Virus record (IMG/VR): IMGVR_UViG_3300031857_000853 | Location: 1 to 31,815 of that record | Direction: 5' to 3' (one strand) | Length of the DNA stretch: 31,815 bases | DNA from: a virus | In this document: positions 12,699 to 18,937 of the stretch, piece by piece | Layout: the number at the start of each line of letters is the position of its first letter | How positions within the stretch are numbered: the first letter of the stretch is position 1 | Made by a program: the position numbers and the translations under genes | Notes under the pieces: generated by a model | What the model saw: only the letters and a program-made list of their open reading frames with translations | The model's database searches: none | Told to the model about the DNA's origin: nothing

Positions 12699-12881
12699 AT
12701 GGCGCATGAAGCTGGCAAAGGTGATATGTATCGACCAGTCGATCAAAAAAAGTTTGATGAGTCGTTTGACAAAATATTCCGTCAACGCATTAAAAACCAA
12801 AAGACATCTAGTGTAGACATGTATGAATACGAACTAGACAAATCAACAGGGGAGGTTATTAAAAAAAATGTTACTACATAG
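12699..12881 (+). CDS. Small conserved-looking phage protein, 60 aa
   Basis: It starts AHEAGKGDMYRPVDQKKFDE, resembling short proteins I have seen in replication regions of other phages (KGDxYRPVD). It is charged and helical, with a C-terminal [19 protein letters not shown] sits 5 bases before ATG 12699. Function unknown. It lies between unknown small genes and ssb in the rightward early operon. Confidence 0.6.
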   Translation: MAHEAGKGDMYRPVDQKKFDESFDKIFRQRIKNQKTSSVDMYEYELDKSTGEVIKKNVTT

Positions 12882-13071
12882 CTTTTATGGAACTAATTTA
12901 CCTATTACCACAAAAGACATTGAGTTTATGGAAAAAAGAAATATTAAAGTTCAAGAATTAAAAAGACAATTAGGCAAAAAATATATATTATTTAATGTCA
13001 CATCTATTCACAACAAAGGAGAGCAACATGGCGTCAGTAAACAAAGCAATCATAGTAGGAAATCTAGGTAA
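12868..13071 (+). CDS. Possible small protein overlapping ssb, 67 aa
   Basis: A 67-codon frame from ATG 12868 runs 14 bases inside the previous gene and 44 bases into ssb. It fills a 146-base gap that otherwise has no gene. The product is basic ([20 protein letters not shown]), and its last 15 residues are forced by the ssb reading frame. GGGGAGG lies about 12 bases before the ATG, rather far. It could be real, or the gap could just be an untranslated leader for ssb. Confidence 0.4.
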   Translation: MLLHSFYGTNLPITTKDIEFMEKRNIKVQELKRQLGKKYILFNVTSIHNKGEQHGVSKQSNHSRKSR

Positions 13072-13438
13072 AGACCCTGAAGTTAGATTTTTACCCAACG
13101 GCGATGCAGTTTGTAATTTTAGCGTAGCCACCACAGAGTCTTGGAAAGACAAAGACGGCAAGAAAAACGAAAAAACAGAGTGGCACAATATAGTTTTATT
13201 TAGAAAGCTTGCAGAAATAGCAGGCGAGTATTTAAAAAAAGGCCGACCTGTATATTTGGAAGGCAGACTTCAAACACGCAAATGGCAAGACAAAGAAGGC
13301 CAGGAGCGCTATACAACAGAAATAGTAGCGGACACCATGCAAATGCTAGGTAGTCGTGAAGAAGCAAAAGAAGTGGCAAGCACAACAGCCACACCTCCTG
13401 CAAACTTTGATGACATGGCAGACGACGTTCCGTTTTAA
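13028..13438 (+). CDS. ssb: Single-stranded DNA-binding protein
   Basis: A bacterial-type OB-fold SSB that coats single-stranded DNA in replication and recombination. The 136-aa protein has the standard start ([20 protein letters not shown]), [39 protein letters not shown] and the acidic C-terminal tip DDVPF that recruits partner proteins. The tail linker is shorter than in host SSBs. ATG 13028 is preferred because AAGGAGA lies 5-8 bases upstream. The in-frame ATG at 12995 adds residues not found in SSBs. Confidence 0.95.
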   Translation: MASVNKAIIVGNLGKDPEVRFLPNGDAVCNFSVATTESWKDKDGKKNEKTEWHNIVLFRKLAEIAGEYLKKGRPVYLEGRLQTRKWQDKEGQERYTTEIVADTMQMLGSREEAKEVASTTATPPANFDDMADDVPF

Positions 13439-13439
13439 C

Positions 13440-13631
13440 ATGAATGACGATTTTGACAGAGCTAGTGATTTAGAACAGACGGATCGTGATTTAGCCATTG
13501 AACGTGTCAGATCACAATCAAAAAGTTTTGAACCCACTGGCTTTTGTCTTAATTGCCGTGAGCCATCAAAAAAAAGATTTTGCAATATAGACTGCCGTAA
13601 TGACTACGAGAAAAGACAACATGACAGATAA
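13440..13631 (+). CDS. Small Cys4 zinc-finger protein, DksA/TraR-like, 63 aa
   Basis: The N-terminal half is an acidic helix (DDFDRASDLEQTDRDLAIER). The C-terminal half holds a Cys4 site with Cys36, Cys39, Cys48 and Cys52 (FCLNCRE, RFCNIDCRNDYE), very like the C-terminal finger of TraR/DksA, which bind the secondary channel of RNA polymerase. A related zinc ribbon used only for DNA binding is possible. It starts one base after the ssb stop codon. Confidence 0.65.
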   Translation: MNDDFDRASDLEQTDRDLAIERVRSQSKSFEPTGFCLNCREPSKKRFCNIDCRNDYEKRQHDR

Positions 13632-14073
13632 CTATTTACAAAAAATAATTAGATTAGTTGGTAAGCCACAAGTTGAGGTTGCCATAAACGCAATACAGAA
13701 TGCACCAATAGATTCACAATATCCCCTAGAAGTAATTATTAGAAAAGAGCAAACGTCTAGATCATTAAGTGCTAACGCTCTTATGTGGGCAGGCCCACTG
13801 AACGACATAGCACAACAAGCTTGGGTTCATGGCCGTCAATATTCAGCATTGGTTTGGCATGAATATTTTAAAGAACAGTTTTTACCTGAATTACATGATC
13901 CTGAAACAACCAAGGAAGGTTATAAAAAATACGAGGAAACGCCTGAAGGTAAACGCATACTTGTAGGATCAACCTCTAAACTTACAAAGCATGGGTTTAG
14001 TTTGTATATAGAAAATATATACGCTTATGGAGCAAATCTTGGCGTTAGATTTACAGAAACCTATCAAGCCTAA
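13621..14073 (+). CDS. ninB: NinB / Orf family recombination protein
   Basis: Lambda NinB (Orf) binds single-stranded DNA and SSB and can replace RecFOR in loading recombination proteins. The 150-aa protein has the family pattern: L.VIIRKEQTSRSLSANALMW, GPLNDIAQQAWVHGRQYSA, WHEYFKEQFLP, VGSTSKLTKHGFSLYIENIY and a final AYGANLGVRF. The start is put at ATG 13621, which overlaps the zinc-finger gene by 11 bases. An in-frame ATG at 13600 has no ribosome site. As in lambda it is followed by ninG. Confidence 0.85.
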   Translation: MTDNYLQKIIRLVGKPQVEVAINAIQNAPIDSQYPLEVIIRKEQTSRSLSANALMWAGPLNDIAQQAWVHGRQYSALVWHEYFKEQFLPELHDPETTKEGYKKYEETPEGKRILVGSTSKLTKHGFSLYIENIYAYGANLGVRFTETYQA

Positions 14074-14596
14074 AAAGTGTAAAATATGTAAAGCATACTT
14101 TACACCTACAAAACCGCTTCAGCAGGTGTGCCAATGGAAATGCGCATTAGATTTTGCAAACAATCAAAAAATTAAAAAGATTAAAAAAGAAGTAAAAGAA
14201 GCTAGACAAAAAATTAAAAGCCGTTCAGATTGGTTAAAAGAAACACAGGTTGTATTTAATAAATATATAAGATTAAGGGATCAAAATGACGGTTGTATTA
14301 GTTGTGGGTCAAAAAGTGCCAGCGCATATCATGCAGGCCATTACCGAAGCATTGGAAGTGCAGGACACTTACGATTTAACGAGCAGAACTGCCACCGACA
14401 ATGCGCAGCCTGTAACACCCATTTATCTGGTAACCTCATCCGATACCGACTCGGACTTATTAGAAAAATTGGAATACACGCTGTTGAAACACTCGAGTCT
14501 GATAACAACACAGTAAAATTGACAATAGATCAAATAAAATCTATAAAAGTGTTGTTTTCTGATAAAATAAAAGCTTATAATTCTAATACTAACTAG
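14027..14596 (+). CDS. ninG: NinG / Rap recombination nuclease
   Basis: NinG (Rap) is a structure-specific endonuclease acting on Holliday junctions and D-loops. An N-terminal zinc site (Cys18, Cys21, Cys35, Cys39 in PKKCKICKAYF / QQVCQWKCA) is followed by a long basic helix. An HNH-like core comes next: GCISCGSKSASAYHAGHYRS (Cys90, Cys93, His102, His105), LRFNEQNCHRQCAACNTHLS. It ends with LIRYRLGLIRKIGIHAVETL, as in lambda. The 189-aa length is normal. A TTG at 14039 has a better ribosome site (GGAG, 6 bases upstream) than ATG 14027, so the true start may be four codons later. It overlaps ninB. Confidence 0.85.
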   Translation: MEQILALDLQKPIKPKKCKICKAYFTPTKPLQQVCQWKCALDFANNQKIKKIKKEVKEARQKIKSRSDWLKETQVVFNKYIRLRDQNDGCISCGSKSASAYHAGHYRSIGSAGHLRFNEQNCHRQCAACNTHLSGNLIRYRLGLIRKIGIHAVETLESDNNTVKLTIDQIKSIKVLFSDKIKAYNSNTN

Positions 14597-14606
14597 GAAT
14601 CGTATT

Positions 14607-14888
14607 ATGAAAAAATCAACTTTAAGTTCTTACGCTCAAAAAGCTTATCAAGCTGGCATGGATGCAGAATATGATGCAGCCCATCAAAAATATTTTAAAG
14701 AACGTAAAGAATTAGAATCTTTAGCCGCTAAAAGATATGCAGGTGCAGAAAAGGCATCAGATAGAATTAATAAAAGCAAGTTTGTATCAAGAGAAAAACA
14801 TCATGGATTTCACGATGGCCGTTTAGGTGAACATAAAGGCGGAGCTTCTGAAAATAACGTGTATGAGCATCAAAGACGTAAAGACTAA
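14607..14888 (+). CDS. Hypothetical protein with C-terminal GG.SE..VYEH motif, 93 aa
   Basis: Not recognised. A charged, mostly helical protein (YQAGMDAEYDAAHQKYFKER). A His-rich section (KHHGFHDGRLGEHKGG) leads to the C-terminal GGASENNVYEHQRRKD. The same ending appears in the next gene (GGSSEKVCYEHKRYS), suggesting a shared tag or binding motif. It lies between ninG and the attenuator-like hairpin at 15105-15133. Confidence 0.55.
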   Translation: MKKSTLSSYAQKAYQAGMDAEYDAAHQKYFKERKELESLAAKRYAGAEKASDRINKSKFVSREKHHGFHDGRLGEHKGGASENNVYEHQRRKD

Positions 14889-14911
14889 TTAATAAAAAAA
14901 AGGAACTAGAT

Positions 14912-15094
14912 ATGGGTTACTACAACAAAGAAAAACTACCAAAAGGCGCAACAGCTTCAGACGCTTCAGGCGAACGTAAACTTGGTTTAAAAGGCGGCGT
15001 TGGTATGGGCAAAAAAGATGCAACTGGTGCTGATAAGCAATTTAAAGGCGGCAGTTCAGAAAAAGTTTGTTACGAACACAAAAGATATAGTTAA
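14912..15094 (+). CDS. Glycine/lysine-rich small protein sharing the VYEH-type tail, 60 aa
   Basis: The product is low-complexity, basic and glycine-rich (LGLKGGVGMGKKDATGADKQ), starting GYYNKEKLPKGATASDASGE. Its last 15 residues, GGSSEKVCYEHKRYS, match those of the preceding gene at most positions (GG.SE, then YEH.R). AAAGGAACTAG before ATG 14912 gives a good ribosome site. It probably lacks a compact fold and could be a nucleic-acid-binding or packaged basic peptide (inference). Confidence 0.6.
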   Translation: MGYYNKEKLPKGATASDASGERKLGLKGGVGMGKKDATGADKQFKGGSSEKVCYEHKRYS

Positions 15095-15104
15095 GTAAAC
15101 GAAA

Positions 15105-15133
15105 ACCCAAGTAGCGTTAGCTTCTACTTGGGT
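15105..15133 (+). terminator. Strong hairpin, possible terminator or attenuator
   Basis: Perfect 10-bp inverted repeat ACCCAAGTAG (15105-15114) / CTACTTGGGT (15124-15133) with a 9-base loop, in the 70-base gap between two small genes. The following bases (ATTCTAACC) are only mildly T-rich, so partial termination or RNA processing is as likely as full termination. Its place divides the replication genes from the GroES/methyltransferase block. Confidence 0.55.
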
Positions 15134-15164
15134 ATTCTAACCACTAATAATGGAGGTTTATTAA

Positions 15165-15410
15165 ATGGCTAATGTAAATTCTACCGATAGTTGCTTATCT
15201 TGTAAATTTTTTATTACAGGCGGCCAACTCGGTTCTTGTCATAGATATCCTCAAACATTTAACAAAGCACCTTCAGAATGGTGCGGTGAATACGTCTTTG
15301 CTAACGTAGCAAGAACTAAAGACGAAGTCACTCCTGAACCTATCCACGCACCACAGTTAGAATCAAAACCTATTCAGATTGAAAAAAAAACTTTGAGGAT
15401 TAAAAAATGA
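15165..15410 (+). CDS. Small cysteine-motif protein, 81 aa
   Basis: The N-terminal half carries four ordered cysteines: SCLSCKFF (Cys9, Cys12), GSCHRYPQTF (Cys23) and WCGEY (Cys38). This is a likely zinc or iron-sulphur site seen in many short phage proteins (C..C.F....G.CHRYP...W.CG). The C-terminal half is a Pro/Glu/Lys linker without fold. GGAGG precedes ATG 15165. Its last codons overlap the start of the GroES gene (ATGA), so the two are co-translated. Confidence 0.7.
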   Translation: MANVNSTDSCLSCKFFITGGQLGSCHRYPQTFNKAPSEWCGEYVFANVARTKDEVTPEPIHAPQLESKPIQIEKKTLRIKK

Positions 15411-15712
15411 TCAGACCTTTTGGCGATAAAATATTAGTTAAACCTATTGAACGTGAAAAGTCATCTATTCCAGGCTTTGTTATGCATGAGGAATATAACA
15501 TGGGAACAGTCATAGCTGTTGGCCAAGGTAAAAAGATCAAGGAAGGCCGATACGAACCTATGCCTGTTAATATTGGTGACAAGGTTAGATTTGGCACTAT
15601 GGGCAAAGATGAATATCTTAAATACCAACAAGTGACCGATAACGGTGAGAACTATCTTATAATGTCTTGGCAAGACGTATGTTTTATTGAGGAGGAAGAA
15701 AATGGCAACTAA
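15407..15712 (+). CDS. groES: GroES-like co-chaperonin, 101 aa
   Basis: GroES caps the GroEL folding chamber. The protein has the Cpn10 pattern: IRPFGDKILVKPIEREKSS at the start, a mobile-loop region around 23-31, GTVIAVGQGK (about 33-42), MPVNIGDKVRFG (about 51-62) and the final NYLIMSWQDVCFIE. The mobile loop (IPGFVMHEE) is altered compared with host GroES. No GroEL is encoded here, so it would work with the host ring, as T4 gp31 and other phage co-chaperonins do for coat folding. It starts inside the previous stop (ATGA). Confidence 0.85.
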   Translation: MIRPFGDKILVKPIEREKSSIPGFVMHEEYNMGTVIAVGQGKKIKEGRYEPMPVNIGDKVRFGTMGKDEYLKYQQVTDNGENYLIMSWQDVCFIEEEENGN

Positions 15713-15860
15713 ACCAGGTTTGTACGCAAATGTCCACGCAAAACGTGAACGCATTAAAGAAGGCAGTAAAGAACGCATGAGAAAGCCAGGCACAAAAGGC
15801 GCACCAACTGCTGAAGCTTTTAAAGAGTCTGCAAAAACAGCGAAAAAAAGAGTAAAATAG
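15702..15860 (+). CDS. Small basic phage protein, 52 aa
   Basis: A short, strongly basic protein reading GLYANVHAKRERIKEGSKER and RKPGTKGAPTAEAFKESAKT. This pattern (GLYANIHAKR.RI..GS.E.MRKPG..GAPT...F..SAKTAK) is common among phages, often near structural or packaging genes. Function unknown. GAGGAGGAA precedes ATG 15702, and it overlaps the GroES gene by 11 bases. Confidence 0.75.
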   Translation: MATKPGLYANVHAKRERIKEGSKERMRKPGTKGAPTAEAFKESAKTAKKRVK

Positions 15861-15885
15861 TCTATTAATAACAAAGGAGTAAATC

Positions 15886-16083
15886 ATGGCCATTAAGTTG
15901 GAGCTTGAAATCAAAGAAGCAGAATTAGCAGTAGCAGGTCTATATAAACTACCTATGGAAGTAGCAGAGCCAATCGTGCATAAGATTAAAGCTCAAGCTA
16001 TGCCACAAATAGCAGCCCAGCAAGAAGAGGCTAAAGCTAAAGAGGAAGTTAAAACAGACGAGCCTGCGCCAAATGCAGATTGA
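15886..16083 (+). CDS. Hypothetical small acidic protein, 65 aa
   Basis: The N-terminal 45 residues form an Ala/Leu/Glu-rich helix pattern (KLELEIKEAELAVAGLYKLP), and the tail is acidic and proline-containing (EEVKTDEPAPNAD). Similar short proteins often occur before methyltransferase/terminase genes in phages, but I cannot name the family. AAAGGAG lies 8 bases before ATG 15886. Its end overlaps the methyltransferase start by 11 bases. Confidence 0.55.
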   Translation: MAIKLELEIKEAELAVAGLYKLPMEVAEPIVHKIKAQAMPQIAAQQEEAKAKEEVKTDEPAPNAD

Positions 16084-17275
16084 ACAACGTCAGCTAACGG
16101 ACTTAATTCCGTATATAAATAACTCTAGGAAACATTCAGACGACCAAGTTGCGCAAATAGCAGCTTCAATTAAAGAGTTTGGATGGACTAACCCTATCCT
16201 AGTTGACGGTGATAACGGTATTATTGCAGGCCATGGTCGTATTATGGCGGCTAAAAAGCTAGGCATGACCGAAGTTCCTGTCATAGAATTAGCACACCTA
16301 TCCAATGAGCAACGCAAAGCGCTCATCATTGCCGACAATAAACTAGCCCTAAACTCTGATTGGGATACTAATCTATTGTCTATTGAACTAGCCGACCTAA
16401 AAGAATTGGGTTTTGACCTAAATTTAACAGGTTTTAATGCAGATGAATTAGCCAATATATTGCAGCCTGAACAAATAGAAGGTTTGACTGACGAGGATGC
16501 AACTCCTGAATTACCTGAAGAGCCTAAAACCAAACTAGGCGACATATATCAATTAGGTGATCATCGACTTATGTGTGGCGATAGCGCAAGCCTAGACGAT
16601 GCAGAAAAGCTTATGAATGGTGATTTAGCAGATTTAGTATTTACTGACCCACCATACAATGTTGCTTATTCAGGCAGAGGCGCTAATAATTTAGGCACTA
16701 TTAAAAATGACGATATGTCTGACAGTCAATTTGAGCAATTTTGCAGAGATATATTTACCACTTATCACACTTACATGAAGCCATTAGCTTGTATTTATGT
16801 ATGTCATCCTGACAGTCAATCAGGCCCTAAATTAGCTTTTGAGAAAACCTTTGCTGAACAATTTAAAAAATCATCTACTATTATATGGATGAAGCAATCA
16901 GCAGGCATGGGTTGGCAAGATTACAGAGCGCAACATGAGCCTATCTTATATGGATGGAAAGAAGGATCAGGCAAACATTTCTTTTGTGGCGACAGGACTA
17001 AAACAACAATATGGAAAATAGGTAGAGACGCTCAAGCTAGTTATGTGCATCCTACTCAAAAACCTGTAGCTTTACCTCAAGAAGCTATAAATAATAGTTC
17101 TAAAGGTATGGATGTCGTATTAGATTTATTTGGCGGATCAGGCTCAACTTTAATTGCTTGTGAAAAGATAGGTAGAAAATCAAGACTTATGGAGTTAGAC
17201 CCTAAATATTGTGACGTTATCGTCAAGCGTTGGGAAGATTTCACAGGTAGAAAGGCTGAACTTGTAAGTGTTTGA
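16073..17275 (+). CDS. ParB-domain / DNA adenine-type methyltransferase fusion, 400 aa
   Basis: Residues about 5-110 are a ParB/sulfiredoxin-like domain: LIPYINNSRKHSDDQVAQIA, SIKEFGWTNPILVDG and the nucleotide-site motif AGHGR at 52-56. Residues about 153-395 are an N6/N4 DNA methylase with DPPYNV (192-197), HPTQKP (326-331) and the SAM-binding LDLFGGSGST (350-359). Motif IV comes before motif I, as in beta-class enzymes. It probably methylates phage DNA against host restriction, or marks it for packaging. The latter is suggested by its place just before the terminase genes. No restriction enzyme partner is present. Confidence 0.9.
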   Translation: MQIEQRQLTDLIPYINNSRKHSDDQVAQIAASIKEFGWTNPILVDGDNGIIAGHGRIMAAKKLGMTEVPVIELAHLSNEQRKALIIADNKLALNSDWDTNLLSIELADLKELGFDLNLTGFNADELANILQPEQIEGLTDEDATPELPEEPKTKLGDIYQLGDHRLMCGDSASLDDAEKLMNGDLADLVFTDPPYNVAYSGRGANNLGTIKNDDMSDSQFEQFCRDIFTTYHTYMKPLACIYVCHPDSQSGPKLAFEKTFAEQFKKSSTIIWMKQSAGMGWQDYRAQHEPILYGWKEGSGKHFFCGDRTKTTIWKIGRDAQASYVHPTQKPVALPQEAINNSSKGMDVVLDLFGGSGSTLIACEKIGRKSRLMELDPKYCDVIVKRWEDFTGRKAELVSV

Positions 17276-17316
17276 TTTAGAACATCTAATTTTTAACACT
17301 TTTGGTCAATAAAAAG

Positions 17317-17664
17317 ATGCTAGAGCACGTTCCGACAGATAAGACAAGAGAGCAAGTATTAAGCGCTTCAGGACTAGGTTTGCCTCAAGTTCAAATAGCG
17401 GCACTACTTGGTATTTCCGACGTCACCTTACGCAAACACTATGAAAAAGAGTTGGCTGTGGGTAAAGCTACTGCGTCGGCTCAAATAGCAAAATCTTTAT
17501 ACAATAAAGCCGTATCAGGCGACACAACCGCAGCTATATGGTGGACTAAAGCACAAATGGGTTGGGGAGAGACCAATACGACTAAAGTAGGTAATATTGA
17601 CGGCACTCCGTTAGAAGGCATACAGATTACCTTTGTAAAACCAGGCGATGGATCAACAACTTAA
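17317..17664 (+). CDS. terS: Terminase small subunit
   Basis: The small terminase recognises phage DNA and directs the large subunit. This 115-aa protein has an N-terminal helix-turn-helix, LGLPQVQIAALLGISDVTLR then KHYEKEL, followed by an oligomerisation helix, AQIAKSLYNKAVSGDTTAAI with WWTKAQMGW. This is the pattern of many phage TerS proteins. I place the start at ATG 17317. A TTG at 17302 is in frame too, and neither has a clear ribosome site. The end overlaps the large subunit by 17 bases. Confidence 0.85.
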   Translation: MLEHVPTDKTREQVLSASGLGLPQVQIAALLGISDVTLRKHYEKELAVGKATASAQIAKSLYNKAVSGDTTAAIWWTKAQMGWGETNTTKVGNIDGTPLEGIQITFVKPGDGSTT

Positions 17665-18934
17665 AGAAGCATTAGGCAACGCTGCCTTCCCTGAAAAGCT
17701 ATCGTGTTTGTTTGAACCTGCACACTCACGCTATCGTATTTTATACGGTGGTCGCGGAGGGGCGAAGTCATGGGGAGTGGCTCGCGCTTTATTACTATTA
17801 GGCGCTAAAGACGTCAAACGTGTGCTATGCGCTAGAGAGTTTATGACCTCTATGAAAGACTCGGTGCATAAGCTATTGTCCGACCAAATAGATGCACTTG
17901 GCCTATCCTTTTTCTATGAAATCACACAAAACGCTATCCGTGGTCGTAACGGCACAGAGTTTGCCTTTGTAGGCTTAAAAAACAACATAGCGAATGTGAA
18001 GTCTTTTGAAGGTATAGATGTGTGTTGGGTAGAGGAAGCGCAAACCGTATCTAAAACCTCATGGAACGTGCTTATACCGACTATCCGTAAAGAACAATCA
18101 GAAATATGGATCACTTTCAACCCTGAATTAGAAACAGACGAAACCTATCAACGCTTTGTAGTCAACCCACCTGAAGATTCAATCATTCAAAAGATTAATT
18201 GGCAAGACAACCCATGGTTTCCTGAAACGCTACGCTTGGAAAAAGATGCGCTCCAGGCGCGAGATTTACAGGCCTATAACAACGTGTGGGAGGGTTTGTG
18301 CCGCTTAACTGTTGACGGTGCTATATTTGCCAATGAAATGAACATGGCCGAGCTACAAGGCCGCATCACTCGTGTGCCTTATGACGCTACCAAGCCTGTT
18401 CACGCTGTATTTGATTTAGGCTGGGCTGATCACACAGCTATTTGGTTTGTGCAATTCATTGGTATGGAAACACGTCTAATACGTTATTTGCAAGATACGC
18501 AAAAAACCATGAGCCATTATTTGCAGGAAATGCAAAAACTAGGCTATTTTTACGATACAATTCATTTACCACATGACGCTGAAAGTAAAAACATAGCGTC
18601 AAACGGCAGGTCTATTGATGACATAGTAAGAGCAGCAGGCTATAAAACAAACATACTGCCTCGCGTTCCTGTGGTTGATTCTATAAACGCTGCACGAACT
18701 ATATTCTCGTCTTGTTATTTCGATAGAGAAAATTGCGCGGATGGGTTACAATGCTTACGTCATTATAGATACGAAGTCGACCCTGATACAGGTCAGTTTA
18801 GTCGTAATCCACTCCATGACGTGTATTCTCATGGTGCTGACGCATTCCGATACATAGGACTTATGATTAGTGACAAAAAAGAACGCAAAGCTCAAAAACA
18901 AATAATTACGCCTGGCGCAAGCTGGATGGGATAA
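17648..18934 (+). CDS. terL: Terminase large subunit (ATPase-nuclease)
   Basis: The packaging motor: an N-terminal ATPase pumps DNA and a C-terminal RNase-H-like nuclease cuts it. Walker A is GGRGGAKS (34-41) and Walker B IDVCWVEEA (123-131). The coupling motif follows in WITFNPE. Nuclease acidic residues are Asp256 (FDLGWAD), Asp310 (PHDAES) and Asp398 (HGADAFRY). The 428-aa length and motif spacing fit the PBSX/Terminase_3 type rather than T4. Headful cutting is typical of such phages and agrees with a genome that appears permuted here (inference). Confidence 0.92.
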   Translation: MDQQLKEALGNAAFPEKLSCLFEPAHSRYRILYGGRGGAKSWGVARALLLLGAKDVKRVLCAREFMTSMKDSVHKLLSDQIDALGLSFFYEITQNAIRGRNGTEFAFVGLKNNIANVKSFEGIDVCWVEEAQTVSKTSWNVLIPTIRKEQSEIWITFNPELETDETYQRFVVNPPEDSIIQKINWQDNPWFPETLRLEKDALQARDLQAYNNVWEGLCRLTVDGAIFANEMNMAELQGRITRVPYDATKPVHAVFDLGWADHTAIWFVQFIGMETRLIRYLQDTQKTMSHYLQEMQKLGYFYDTIHLPHDAESKNIASNGRSIDDIVRAAGYKTNILPRVPVVDSINAARTIFSSCYFDRENCADGLQCLRHYRYEVDPDTGQFSRNPLHDVYSHGADAFRYIGLMISDKKERKAQKQIITPGASWMG

Positions 18935-18937
18935 CTT

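Noticed and set aside
17266-17301. Inverted repeat AAGTGTT / AACACTT between methyltransferase and terS
   Set aside because: Only 7 AT-rich pairs with a 22-base loop that includes the stop codon; too weak to call a terminator.
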